From contig LNAC01001213.1 of assembly GCA_002007465.1 (NCBI GenBank), positions 218,624 through 282,623 of the forward strand: 64,000 nucleotides of DNA, read 5' to 3'. Under the pieces are notes generated by a model, which saw only the letters and a list, made by a program, of their open reading frames with translations, was not told the origin of the DNA and ran no database searches. A program made the translations under genes and the position numbers. This document shows, piece by piece, positions 34,205-46,040 of the stretch. Position 1 is the first letter of the stretch. Each line of letters opens with the position of its first letter. Source of the stretch: Ailurus styani (taxonomy: Eukaryota; Chordata; Mammalia; Carnivora; Ailuridae).

Positions 34205-35735
34205 AACATATTCCCAAGCACAATTATAGAATCTTAAAATTAAATCTTGACAAGGACATCAAAGACATATACATGGGAATGGAAAAAATAAAACAACCAT
34301 TCCTATTTGCAGGTGACATGATTATCTACATAGACATTCCAAAACAAAAAAAATTAATTGCTAGAATAAGTGAGTTTGGCAATGTTGCAGGTTGCAAGAA
34401 TACAAAAAAAATCAATAGCATTTTTATTTACAAGCAACAAACATGTGGAAACCAAAATTAAAAACACAATACCATTTATAATCACTCCAAAGAAAATGGA
34501 ATAGTTAGGTACAAAACCAACAAAACAGTTAAAGGATCTGTATGCTGAAAATTACAAAATGCTGAAGAAGAAATCAAAGAAAACCTAAGTAAATAGAGAG
34601 TGATACCATATTCATGGATCAGAAGATTCAACATAGTAAAGGTGTCAATCCTCTCTAAATTGATCTACAGTTTTGTGCAATTCTTATCAAATTCCAGTTA
34701 GATGTTTTGTAGTTATACACAAGCTTATTCTAAAATTCAAATGAAAAGGAAAGAAACTAGAATGGCTAAAACAATTTTGAAAAGGCAAAATAAAGTAGGA
34801 GGAGTAATTCTGGATGATGTTAAGACTTACTACATAGTCTATAGTAATCAAGATAGTGTTGTACTGGTGGAGAGATAAACACATATGTCAATGAAACAGA
34901 ATAGAGAACCCAGAAACAGATCTATACAAATGTGCCTGATAAATTTTTGACAAAAGTGCAAAGATAATTCAATGGAGAAAGGACCAGCCTTTTCAACAAA
35001 TGGTGCTGGAGCAACTGATATCTATATGCAAAAATAAAATGAACTTTGACCTAAACTTTACACTTTATACAATAATTAACTCAAAATGCATCATGACCTT
35101 AAATGTAAAACATAAAACTTTTAGGGAAAAATGGAAAATCCTTGGGACCTGATGTAGATGAAGAGTTCTCAAACTTGACACCAAAAGCACAACCTATAAA
35201 AGGAAAAATTAATAAAATGAACCCAAACAATATTAAAAACTTTTACTCTGCCAAACACCCTCTTTAGAGGATGAAAAGATAAGCAACAGGGCGGGAGAAG
35301 CTATTTGCAAACCACATTTTCAACAAAGTTTTTGTACGTGTAATATATAAATAAGCCTCAGTACTCAACAGTAGAAGAAAAATATTAGTCCAATTAGAAA
35401 ATGGACAAAACATATAAACAGACATTCCATTGAGGAAGATATACAAATGGTAAATAAGCACATGAAAAAATGTAATTACCCATTGCATGCACACAAATTA
35501 AAACCACAATGAAATATCACTGCATACCTATCATAATGATTAAAATTAAAAATAGTGACAATATTAAATGTTTGTGAAGAAGAAATAAAACTATATTTTC
35601 ACACATTGCTGGAATGAATATAAAATGATACAGCTACTCTGGAAATTAAATTGACAAAAAACAAACAAACAGAAAGACAATTGCTTTTAAAATGAAACAT
35701 GTAGTTACCAAATGACCCTGTCATTATACTCTTGA
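34205..35735 (+). mobile_element. Old L1 ORF2 C-terminal half
   Basis: It starts at the reverse transcriptase motif C region, which reads FAGDMIIY at about 34306-34329 (the family has FADD). It continues through the thumb ('SRRFNIVKVSILSKLIY' equivalent), 'WNRENPETDLYKC' and the C-terminal 'HMKKCNYPLHAHKLKPQ' area. It is heavily decayed, older than the elements at 8552 or 41087, and cut at its 3' side by another L1 3' end. Confidence 0.7.
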
Positions 35736-35970
35736 GAATTTATTTTTTGTTTTATTTTGTTTTAATTGAAGTATAATTAACATACAGTGTTATATTGGTT
35801 TGGGGTGCACAATATAATGATTCAACAATTCTATACATTACTCAGTGTTCATCCCTCTGTTCTATCCTCTCTACTTCACACCTCCACCCACCCAAATCCC
35901 CTCTAGCAGCTACTAGTTTGTTCTCTATATTTAAGAGTCTTGGTTTTTTGTTTGTTTCTTGGTGACATAA
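35736..35970 (-). mobile_element. Old L1 3' end, minus strand
   Basis: Antisense L1M-type terminus: poly(T), then TTTAATTGAAGTATAATTAACATACAGTG (in blocks), 'TTATATTGGTTTGGGGTGCACAATATAATGATT' and 'TTACTCAGTGTTCATC'. It inserted into the old plus-strand L1. Confidence 0.7.
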
Positions 35971-36341
35971 TACTGTTCAAAAAATTAAAGATCTAAGTAA
36001 ATGGTAAAAACTACTAATAAATCAAAATATTTAACATCGTTATGATGACACCACTTTCCAAATTTATCTACAAATAATACTATCCAAAATTATCTACAAG
36101 TTCAACACAAACCTGGCTGAGTTTGTTTGTTTGTTTGTTTGTTTTCACACAGAAATTGTTTATTTATTGCAATGGTTTCACATGTGGTATACTTTATTTT
36201 TACTTCATTTTAGTTTAGTTTATGATTAACAATTACTATTCTAAAGATGGTTAAATAATATAATCTATTGGATAAATGATAGTCTCTACTCTAAGGCACA
36301 TAGCCAAATATTTTTTAACTTATTTCACACTGAAACTATTC
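35971..36341. other. A/T-rich non-coding sequence with (GTTT)n
   Basis: There is no gene. A five-unit GTTT run lies at about 36124-36144. The first 90 bases may be old L1 code. Confidence 0.4.
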
Positions 36342-36356
36342 ATATCAAATATCTTT

Positions 36357-36552
36357 TATTTAAAGATTTTATTTATTTATTTATTTGACACGCAGAGAGA
36401 TCAGATCACAAGTAGGCAGAGAGAGAGAGAGAGGAGGAAGCAGGCTCCCCACTGAGCAGGGACCCCGATGCGGGCCTCGATCCCAGGACCCTGAGATCAT
36501 GATCTGAGCCAAAAGGCAGAGGCTTTAACCCACTGAGCCACCCAGGTGCCCC
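36357..36552 (-). mobile_element. Can-SINE, minus strand
   Basis: Full-length copy with a perfect 15-bp TSD, ATATCAAATATCTTT, at 36342-36356 and 36553-36567. Confidence 0.96.
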
Positions 36553-36567
36553 ATATCAAATATCTTT

Positions 36568-36950
36568 AAGTGAAATAATCCAGTGCAGCAAGTCGTGATA
36601 GGTAATTTCATTATCTTTAATTATATGGCAAGATTTCTCTTTCTTGCTCTTTTTCCAAAGGGCTGTGTCTATGTTAGACACCATTGGTGATCATTTTTAT
36701 TAGAAAGAGATTTCTCTAAATTTCATAATTATTTTTTGAGAAACTCAGCATATCGTTATTTATTATCCAAAAAGTATCTCTTAAACAAACAAACAAACAA
36801 ACAAACAAAAACCCTCTAAATAGTACATTATCCTGTGACTTGAATTTGATTTAGGAGAAATTTTTCCACATGTTCGTGTTCAATATTGGCTTGAGTCTTG
36901 ATTGTAGGGTAAAGCAAATCAGCTGAGTTCTGAGTTCTTTGTAGAACTTG
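36568..36950. other. Unassigned sequence with (AAAC)n
   Basis: No gene is seen. An (AAAC) run of about seven units lies at 36784-36811. Confidence 0.4.
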
Positions 36951-36954
36951 ACAA

Positions 36955-37084
36955 GATAATTGCAGAATTTATATGGAACTGAAAGGGACCCAGAATAGCT
37001 AAACAACTCCAAAAATGAAGAGCAAAGTAAGAGGACTAACATTTTCCAGTTTCAAAATTTATAGCAAAGCCGTAGTAATCAAGA
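36955..37084 (+). mobile_element. Old L1 ORF2 thumb-region fragment
   Basis: Equivalent to 'IIAEFIWN.KGPRIAKQLQK' through 'TFSSFKIYSKAVVIKTKW', a short plus-strand piece of ORF2. It ends where an L1 5' UTR begins. Confidence 0.65.
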
Positions 37085-38212
37085 CAAAATGGTGGGGAGG
37101 CTAGGAATATGGCAGATTATGAGGACCCTAAGCTCACCTTGTCCCATGGATACAACCAGATAACACATCAGTGTAAGTAACCCAGAAAATGACTCATAGA
37201 CTGAAAGAACGAACACCACAACTAAAGGTAGAAAGAGCAGAGACATTGTTTGGGAGCAAAATGGAACATGACCATCCACATGCAGTGGCCCTGAGAAGGG
37301 CAAAAAACAGACGATTACAGTGGGGATCCTGCATGGGGAAAACAAATCCCCATACACTTGACTTTGAAAGCACGACAGGACAAATTCTGTGAGTTCTTAC
37401 AACGAGTGAGATAGAAAGCCCGGAATTTAAAACATCAGTGGGCTTGGCTCTGGTATAGTCCAGAGGACATTAGGAAGTTGACTCCTTACCTTTAAAAAGA
37501 CAGCACAAATAATAGCCTAGGGAGATACAGCATAGAAGCAGCAGCGTGAAAAACATCTGTGGCATATGGAGTGAGTGTAATTTATTCATCTCAGAATGTG
37601 TCCTAGAAAGGCAGGAATCACAGGAACTCCCTTCCAGGAACAAAGGAGCTGGCAGGTGCCATTTCATTCTCCCAACCACCAGCATAAACACACTGCCACC
37701 TGCAGGAACCAGTACAGCAACAACACTCACTACCTAACTTCTTTACACTAAGGCCTGCCCCCCTGTATTTTGGTGGATCCACCCACCACAATCACACTTG
37801 ACTCAACCATGGTGCTGAGGGTCCTTTCCTCAAAAGGACCAGAGCAAACCCTCCCAACATGTCTCCAACTCATGTGTTTTGTGGGGCCTTGATTTCAGCA
37901 GTTGCAGCAGGTCTTACTTCACAAGCAGATCAACAAGCACCTTCTTAAAATGCTCCCTGCCCCAGTGGGGAGGAAACACTGCCCACAACAGGCAAAGAGA
38001 GCCTCTGCCAATAAGTGGGCTGAAGAAAAAATTGGCCAGGGAGCAGAGCACACACAACACATAGGAGACACTCCCTGAAGTTCCAAGCCCTGGGGAACAA
38101 GAGACACTACTGCAGAGCACTACAGTACTTCTTCATAAAGCCATTCCTTCAAGAATAGGAGATGTAACTGACTTTTCTAACACAGAAAAACATACACACA
38201 GAGTTAGATAAA

Positions 38213-39277
38213 ATGAGGAAACAGAGGAATATGTCCCAAAAAAGAGAACAGAACAAAATAACAGGAAGATGCCTAAGTAAAATAAAGATAAAATGCTTGA
38301 ACGAAAATTTAAGGTAATGATCATAAAGATACTCACTGGTCTTGAGGAAAGAGTGGAGGATATCAGTGAGACCTTCAACAAAGAGATAAAAAAGAACCAA
38401 TTGGAAATGAAGAACACAACTATTAAAATTAAAAATATATTCGATGGGGGTGCCTGGGTGGCTCAGTGGGTTAAAGCCTCTGCCTTCGGCTCAGGTCATG
38501 ATCTCAGGGTCCTGGGATCGAATCCTGCATTGGGCTCTCTGCTCAGCAGGGATCCTGCTTCTTCCTCCCTCTCTGCCTGCCTCTCCACCTACTTGTGATC
38601 TCTCTCTCTCTCTGTCAAATAAATAAATAAAAATCTTTAAAAAAATATATTTGATGGACTACATAGCAGGCTAGAGAAAACAGAGGAAAAAATTAATTAC
38701 CTGAAAAACAAAAATGGAAAGTAGTCATGCTGCCTAGGTAAGAGAAAAAATTATGCAAATTTATAATAGACTCCATCAAGTATAATAACATTTATATTAT
38801 AAGGATCTCAGAAGAAGAGAAAAGGGGGTAAAAAATTTATTTGAAGAAATAATAGTTGAAAACTTCCTTAATCTGGGGAAGGAAACAGATATCCAGATCC
38901 AGGAAGCACAGAGATCCCCAAACAAAATCAACACAAGTAGGTCCACACAAAGACACACAACATTTAAAATGGCAAAAAGTAGTGATTAAAAAATTTAAAG
39001 CAGCAAGGGAAAAGAAGATAGTAACATACAAAGGAAACCCACCCGTAAGGCTATCAGTGGATTTTAGAGTAAAGCAGAAATGTTGCTGTCCAGAAGACAG
39101 TGACATGATATATTCAATTTGCTGGAAGAGAAAAATCTGCAGCCAAGAATATTCTATCCATCAAGGCTCTCATTCAGAATAGAAGGAGAGATGAATACCT
39201 TTTCAGATAAACAAAACCTAAAGGAGTTCAAGACCACTAAACAAGCCCTAAAAGAAATACTAAAGGGGAGTTTTTGA
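38213..39277 (+). pseudogene. L1 ORF1, broken, SINE-interrupted
   Basis: It starts near ATG 38213 ('MRKQRNMSQKREQNKITGRC'). The coiled coil follows: 'MLERKFKVMIIKILTGLEERVED' and 'FNKEIKKNQLEMKN' (38293-38410). After the SINE come 'TSLIWGRKQISRSRKHRDPQ'-frame remnants and a C-terminal part to about 39277. It has stops and frameshifts throughout. It is the counterpart of the ancient ORF1 at 31858-32560, in the opposite orientation. Confidence 0.72.
38448..38641 (+). mobile_element. Can-SINE, plus strand, nested in L1 ORF1
   Basis: Young copy with a 16-bp TSD at 38432-38447 and 38642-38657 (AAAATATATTCGATGG against AAAATATATTTGATGG). Confidence 0.95.
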
Positions 39278-39350
39278 GTAAAAAGGAAATACCAGGAATG
39301 GGAGTAGTAAAAATAAGTATATCTGAAAAATCGGTCAAGAAATTTTTTGA

Positions 39351-39557
39351 GGGCGCCTGGGTGGCTCAGTGGGTTAAAGCCGCTGCCTTCGGCTCAGGTC
39401 ATGGTCCCAGGGTCCTGGGATTGAGGCCCACATCGGGCTCTCTGCTCAGCAGGGAGCCTGCTTCCTCCTCTCTCCTCTCTCTCTACCTACCTCTCTGCCT
39501 ACTTGTGATCTCTCTCTCTGTGTCAAATGAATAAATTAAAAAAAATCTTTAAAAAAA
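39351..39557 (+). mobile_element. Can-SINE, plus strand, nested between L1 ORFs
   Basis: Young copy with a perfect 14-bp TSD, AAGAAATTTTTTGA, at 39337-39350 and 39558-39571. Confidence 0.96.
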
Positions 39558-40654
39558 AAGAAATTTTTTGAAAAGCATATAAAATATGACAACACCTAAA
39601 ACATGGAGGAAGAGGAGTAAACAATATGTTGAAATGTGACCATCAACTTAATAGAGACTGCTATAATTCATAAGATTCTATGTACAAAACTAATGCTAAT
39701 GACAAATCAACAACCAGTAATAGATATGCAAAGAATAAAGAGAAAGTAATCCAAATATATCACTAAAGAAAATCAGCAAACTGTGAGGGAAAAAGCAAGA
39801 CAAGAAAGTAACAGAGTAGAACTATAAAAACTGAAAAAACAAAAACAAAAAAGGAAATGAAATGGAAATAACTACATGCCTATCAATAATTATGTTCAAT
39901 GAAAATGGACTAAAATGTCCAATCAAATGACAAAGATGATGGAATGCATAAAAAAACAAGATCTATCTATATGCTGTCCACAAGAGACTTACTTCAGACC
40001 TAATGACACCTGCAGATTGAAAGTGAAAGCATTGAGAAATATTTATCATAAAAATGGATATGAAAATAAAGCTGTGGTGTCAACACTTATATCATATAAT
40101 AAAATAAACTTTAAAACAAAGACTGTAACATGAGACATAGAAAGACACTAAATAATCATTAAGGGGACAATCAACAAGAATATACAACAACTGTAAATAT
40201 ATGTGCACTCAACATGGGAGCATCTAAATACAGAAAGCAGTAAATAACAAATATAAATGAACTAATTGAAAGTAATACAATAATATTAGAGGACTTTAAC
40301 ACCACATTTACATCAAAAGACAGTTGATCCAAACAGAAAATTAACAAGAAAACAGTGGCTTTGAAAGACACATTGAACCAGATGGATTTAATAGATATAT
40401 TGAAAACATTGCATCCTAAAACAGCAGCATACACATTCTATTATGGTGCACAATGAATATTCTCCAGAACAGATCATGTACTAGGTGACAAAATTAGTCT
40501 CAACAAATTCAAAAGATCAAAGTTATGCCATACATTTTTTTCTGACCACATGCAATAAAACTAGAAATCAACGACCAGAAAAAAAATCTGAAAATACCAC
40601 AAATACATGGATGTTAAATAGCAATGAATGGGTCAAACAAGAAATCAAAGACGA

Positions 40655-40878
40655 TTTGAGTTTCCCGGATAGCTAGTGATGATGAACATTTTTTCATGTG
40701 TCTATTGGCCATTTGTATGTCTTCTTTACTCTTCTTTGGAGAAGGGGATGGGTGAGCCTGGTGGTGGGAATTAAGGAGGGCACGTATTGCATGGAGCACT
40801 GGGTGTGGTGCATAAACAATGAATCTTGGATCACTGAAAAAGCAAAATAATAAAAAAATAAAATAAAAAGTTTAAAAA
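40655..40878. mobile_element. 5'-inverted (twin-primed) L1, 224 bp
   Basis: The first 90 bases are antisense ORF2 ('TTTCATGTGTCTATTGGCCATTTGTATGTC'). The rest is sense 3' UTR ('GGGTGTGGTGCATAAACAATGAATC') with an (AATAAA)n tail. TSDs AAGAAATCAAAGACGA at 40639-40654 and AAGAAATCAAAGATGA at 40879-40894 differ at one base. Confidence 0.92.
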
Positions 40879-41092
40879 AAGAAATCAAAGATGAAATTTA
40901 AAAATACATGGAAAGAAATGAAAATAAAAAATACTCCAAAACCTTTGGGATGCAGCAAAAAGCAGTTCTACAAGGGAAGATAAAAGCAATATAGGCCTGC
41001 CTCAAGAAGCAAGAAAAATCTCAAATAAATAACATAACTTTAAACCTAAAGTACCCAGAAAAATAATACTAAAACCCAAAACCAGGAGAATA

Positions 41093-41103
41093 GGCAAGAT
41101 GAC
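41093..41103 (+). promoter_or_regulatory. Degenerate YY1-like site at L1 5' end
   Basis: GGCAAGATGAC at the 5' terminus matches the L1 initiation site except for the last core bases. It supports an intact 5' end for this internally deleted element. Confidence 0.5.
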
Positions 41104-42532
41104 AGAAGAGTAGGGGACCATGTTTAAACCAGTCTCCTGAATTTAGCTGGCTATCTACAAAACCATTCTGAACACCCACAAAATCAGTCTGAGATGTAAG
41201 AATATATATTTGGATCCCTACAAGCAGAAAATCACCACGAGACATGAGGTAGGAAGGGCAAAGATGTGAATCTTCAGGCAGATAGCGAAGGTTAAGCAGA
41301 AGAGGGAGGGAGATTCCATAAGCTGGCCCCTGGAAAGTGATATGACGCTGAGTGCAAAATTGTCTGTGCCAGGGACTGGGGGAAAACTAGCAGAGTGGTA
41401 GAAACCTAGAAAGGACTTTAGCACAGCCCCCAGACAGGATCCAGGACCTGTAGGTGCCTGCACGCTAAGCCAGGGCAGCTCAGGGTTTTAGAAGAAAAAA
41501 GGTCAGAAACATGCCTCAGCCCTGGGGTTGACCTCTGGGAGAGTTGGGGTGGGCATGCACCACCATGAGAGGCTGCAATTTTCAGCAGCACATACAGAAG
41601 TGGAGACTGTGGACTGTAAAAGAGCATCCTGCTAAAGAATGTTTGGGTCAAAAGGAAGTTAAAGAAGAACTTAAACAATTCATGTAAACCAATGAGGATG
41701 AAAACACATCAGTCCAAAACCTACGGTATACTGAAAGGCAGTCTTAAGGGGAAGTACATAGCCATCCAAGCCTCACTCAAAAAATAAGAAAAATCCTGAA
41801 TGCACAAGCTAACCTTACACCTAAAAGATCTGGAGAAAGAACAGCAAATAAAGCCTAAACAAAGTAAGAGAAGATAAATAATAAAGATTAGAGCAGAGAT
41901 CAATGAAATAGAAACCAGGAAAAAAGTAGAACACATCAAAGAAACTAGAAGCTGGTTCTCTGAAAGAATTAATAAGACCAATAAACCTGTGGCCAGAGTT
42001 ATCCAAAAGAAAAGAGAAAGGACCCAAATCGATAAAATCATGAATGAAAGGGGAGAGATCATGACTAACATCAAAGACATAGAAACAATTATTAGAAATT
42101 ATTATCAGCAACTATATGCCAACAAAATAAGTAACCTGGAAGAAATGGATGCATTAATGAATACTTATAAACTACCAAGTGACTGGAACAGGAAGAAATA
42201 GACAATCTGAATAGATCAACAAGGAAATTGAAGCAGTAATCAAAAACCGCCCAAAAAACAAGAGTCCAGGGCCAGATGGCTTCTGAGGGGAACTCTACCC
42301 AACATTTAAGGAAGAAATAATACATATTCTTCTGAAGCTGTTTCAAAAAACATAAACAGAAGAAAAACTTCCAAACTTGTTCTATGAAGCCAGGATTACC
42401 CTGATCCCAAAACCAGGCAAAGATCCCACCAAAAAGGAGAATTACAGACCAATATCCCTGATGAACACGAATGCCAAAATATTCAACACATTCCTAGCCA
42501 ATAGGATCCAACAGAACATTAAAATGATTATC

Positions 42533-42721
42533 ATCAGGGTGCCTGGGTGCTCAGTGGGATAAAGCCTCTGCCTTTGGCTCAGGTCATGATCTCAGGGTCC
42601 TGGGATCAAGCCCGACAACGGGCTGCCTGCTTGGTGGGGAACCTGCTTCCTCCTCTCTCTCTGCCTCCATGTCTGCCTACTAGTGATCTCTCTGTGTCAA
42701 ACAAATAAATAAAATCTTTAA
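42533..42721 (+). mobile_element. Can-SINE, plus strand, nested in L1 ORF2
   Basis: Full-length copy with one base missing in box A (GGGTGCTCAG for GGGTGGCTCAG). The 12-bp TSD AAAATGATTATC lies at 42521-42532 and 42722-42733. The same 12 bp recur at 43672. Confidence 0.95.
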
Positions 42722-42733
42722 AAAATGATTATC

Positions 42734-43671
42734 GATCCATCCAAGATCTATAAGGAACTCCTCAAACTCAACACCAAAAAAAAAAAAAAACCAACAACCA
42801 GATAATCGTGTCAAAAAATGGGCAGAAGACATGAAACAGACTTCTCCAAAAAAGACATACAAATGGCTAACAGACACATGAAAAATGTTCATCATCATTA
42901 GCCATCAGGGAAATTCAAATCAAAACCACATTGAGATACCACCTTACACCAGTTGGAAAGGCCAAAATTAATGGGACAGGAACAAGTGTTGGAGAGGATG
43001 TGGAGAAAGGGGAACACTCTTACACTGTTGGTGGGAATGCAATTTGGTGTAGCCACTTTGGAAAACAATGTGGACATTCCTCAAAAAATTAAAAATAGAG
43101 CTACCCTATGACCCTGCAATTGCACTACTGGGTATTTACCCCAAAGATACAGATGTCGTGAAAAGAAGTGCCATATGTACCACAGTGTTCATAGCAGCAA
43201 TGGCCACAATCGCCAAACTGTGGACAGAGACAAGACAAATGGATAAGGAAGATATCGTCCATATATACAATGGAATATTACACAGCCATTAGAAAGGATG
43301 AATACCCAACTTTTGCATCAACATGGACGGGACTGGAGATTATGCTGAGTGAAATAAGTCAAGCAGAGAAAGTCAATTATCATATGGTTTCACTTACCTG
43401 TGGAGCATAAGGAATAACATGGAGGATTTTATGAGAAGGAAAGGAAAAGTGAATTGGGGTAAGTCAGAGGGGGAGACAAACCATGAGAGACTGTGGACTC
43501 TAAGAAACAAACTGAGGGTTTTAGAGGGGAGGGGGTGGGGAATGGGTGGGATTTGTGAGCCTGGTATTAGCTATTAAGGAGGGCACGGATTGCATGGGGC
43601 ACTGTGTGCAGTGCATAAATAATGAGTCTTGGAACACTGAAAAAAATAAAATAAAATTAAGATATTAAAAG
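42734..43671 (+). mobile_element. 5'-truncated L1 3' end (938 bp)
   Basis: It starts in the ORF2 C-terminal region ('[14 protein letters not shown]' equivalent), passes through the Cys-rich segment and '[27 protein letters not shown]', and has a 3' UTR of the 'GCATAAATAATGAGTCTTGGA' type and an A-rich tail. AAAATGATTATC flanks it at 42722-42733 and 43672-43683. It shares its left repeat with the SINE's right repeat. Confidence 0.93.
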
Positions 43672-46040
43672 AAAATGATTATCCATCACGACCAGGTAGG
43701 ATTTATTCCTGGGATGCAAGGATAGTTCAACATTCGCAAATCAATCGATGTGATGGAGCACATTAATAAAAGGAAAGACGAGAACCATATGATCCTCTCA
43801 ATTGATGCAGAAAAAGTATTTGACAAAATACAGCATCCTTTCCTGATTAAAATTCATCAGAATTTAGGGATAGATGGAACATTCCTCAATTTCATAAAAA
43901 CCATCTATGAAAAGCCCACAGTGAATATCATTCTGAATGGGGAAAAGCTGAGAACTTTTCCCTTAAGATCAGGAACATGACAAGGATGACCACTCTCATC
44001 ACTGTTGTTCAACATAGTGCTATAAGTCCTAGCTTCACCAATCAGACAACAAAAAGAAATAAAAAGCATTCAAATTGTCAAAGAAGTCAAACTCTCTTTG
44101 CAGAGGACATGACACTTTATGTGGAAAACCCACAAGATTCCACCCCTAAATTACTAGAACTCATACAGCAATTCAGTAATGTGCCAGGATACAAAATCAA
44201 TGCACAGAAATCAGTTGCTTTTCTATACACTAACAATGTAACTGTAGAAAGAGAAATTAGGGAATAGATTCCATTTATAATAGCACCCAAAACCATAAGA
44301 TACCTAGGAATAAACCTAACCAAAGAGGTGAAGGATCTATACCCTTGAAACTACAGAACACTCATGAAGGAAATTGAGGAAGACACAAAAAGTTGGAAAA
44401 ACATTCCATGCTCATGGATCAGAAGAATCAACATTGTTAAAATGTCTATGCTGCCCAGAGCAACCTATACTTTCAATGCCATCCCCATCAAAATACCAAC
44501 CACATTTTTCAAAGTGCTGGAATAAACAATCCTAGAACTTGTATGGAACCAGAAAAGACCCCGATTCGCCAAAGAAAGGTTGAAAAAGAAATCTGGGGAC
44601 ATCATGTTGCCTGATTCCAAGCTATATTACAAAGCTGTGATCACCAAGACAGCATGGTACTGGCACAAAACAGACACGTAGTCCAATGGAACAGAATAGA
44701 GAGCCCAGATAAGGACCCTCAACTGTATGGTTAAATAATCTTTGACAAAGGAGAAAAAAATGTCCAGTGGAAAAAAGACATTCTCTTCAATAAATGGTGC
44801 TGGGAAAATTGGACAGCTATATACAAAAGAATGAAACTCAACCATACGTTTACACCATATACAGAGATAAACTCAAAATGGATGAAAGACCTTAATGTGA
44901 GAGAGGAATCCAGCAAAATATTAGAGGAGAACATAGACAGGATCCTTTTTGACATTGGCCACAGCAAAGGCAAAGGAAATAAAAGTGAAAATGAACTTTT
45001 GGGACTTCAACAAGAAAATAATCTTCTGCACAGCAAAGGAAACAGTCAGCAAAACAAAGAGACAACCCACGGAATGGGAGAAGATATTTAAAAATGACAT
45101 TACAGATATAGGGCTGGTATCCAAGATCTATAAAGAACTTTTCAAACTCAACGCCCAAAAAACAATCATGTCAAAAAATGGGCAGGAAAAAAAGTGGGCA
45201 GAAGACATGAACAGTCAATTCTCCAAAGAAGACATACAAATGGCAAGTAGACACATGAAAAAATGTTCATCATCATTAGCCTTCAGGGAAATTCAAATCA
45301 AAACCACATTGAGATATCACTTTGCACTTCTTAGAATGGCAACAACTGACAAGGCAAGAAACAACAAATGTTTGAGAGGTTGTGGAGAACCCTCTCACAC
45401 TGTTGGTGGGAAAGCACCTTGGTACAGCCACTTTAGAAAACAGTGTGGAGGTCCTTCAAAAAGTTAAAAATAGAGCTACCCTATGACGAACCAATTGCAC
45501 TATTGGGTATTTACCGCAAAGATACAGATATAGTGAAAAGAAGGGCCCCATGCACCCCAATGTTCATAGCAACAGCATCCACAATAGCCAAACTGCGGAA
45601 GGAGCCAATATGCCCTTCAACAGACAAATGGATAAAGAAAATGTGGTCCATATATACAATAGAATATTACTCAGCCATCAGAAAGGATGAATACCCAACA
45701 TTTTCATCAACATGGATAGAACTGGAGGAGATTATGCTAAATGAAATAAGTCAAGCAGAGAAAGACAATTATCATATGGTTTTACTTACTTGTGGAACAT
45801 AAGGAATAGCATGGAGGACATTAGGGAAGGAAAGGAAAAATGAATGAGGGGAAATCAGAGGGGGAGAAGAACCATGAGAGTCTATGGACTCCAGGAATCA
45901 AACTGAGGGTTTTAGAGGGGAGGGCGTGGGCGGATGGGTGAGCTTGGTGATAGGTATTAAGGAGGGCATGTATTGCATGGAGCACTGGGTGTGGTGCATA
46001 AACAATGACTCCTGGAACACAGAAAAAATAAATTAAAAAA

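Larger units (their letters stand above)
37085..41086 (+). mobile_element. Older L1 with 5' UTR, ORF1 and half of ORF2
   Basis: The 5' UTR begins near 37085 ('GCTAGGAATATGGCAGATTATGAGGACCC'; the YY1-like core is decayed) and runs to about 38212. ORF1 spans about 38213-39277. ORF2 begins near 39862, with the endonuclease 'CCPQETYFRPNDTCRLK' at about 39970. It runs to about 41070 and stops abruptly at the next L1's 5' end. Two SINEs (38448-38641, 39351-39557) and a 5'-inverted L1 (40655-40878) are nested. Frames are broken. Confidence 0.82.
41087..46040 (+). mobile_element. L1 with 5' UTR fused to mid-ORF2 (internal deletion)
   Basis: The 5' UTR starts with GGCAAGATGACAGAAGAGTAGG near 41093 and runs to about 41615. 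The next recognisable code is mid-ORF2 ('HPAKECLGQKEVKEELKQFM' equivalent, about 41625), so the late 5' UTR, ORF1 and endonuclease are missing. ORF2 goes on through 'RSWFSERINKTNKPVARVIQKKRERTQIDKIMNERGEI', written here in part, and motif A (43750-43980, '[11 protein letters not shown]'). The thumb and C terminus follow, then a 3' UTR ending near 46040. A SINE and an L1 3' end are nested at 42533-43671. Stops abound. Confidence 0.82.

Noticed and set aside
44949..45802. 172- and 119-codon frames that look protein-like
   Set aside because: They are L1 ORF2 C-terminal segments with stops on either side, not separate genes.
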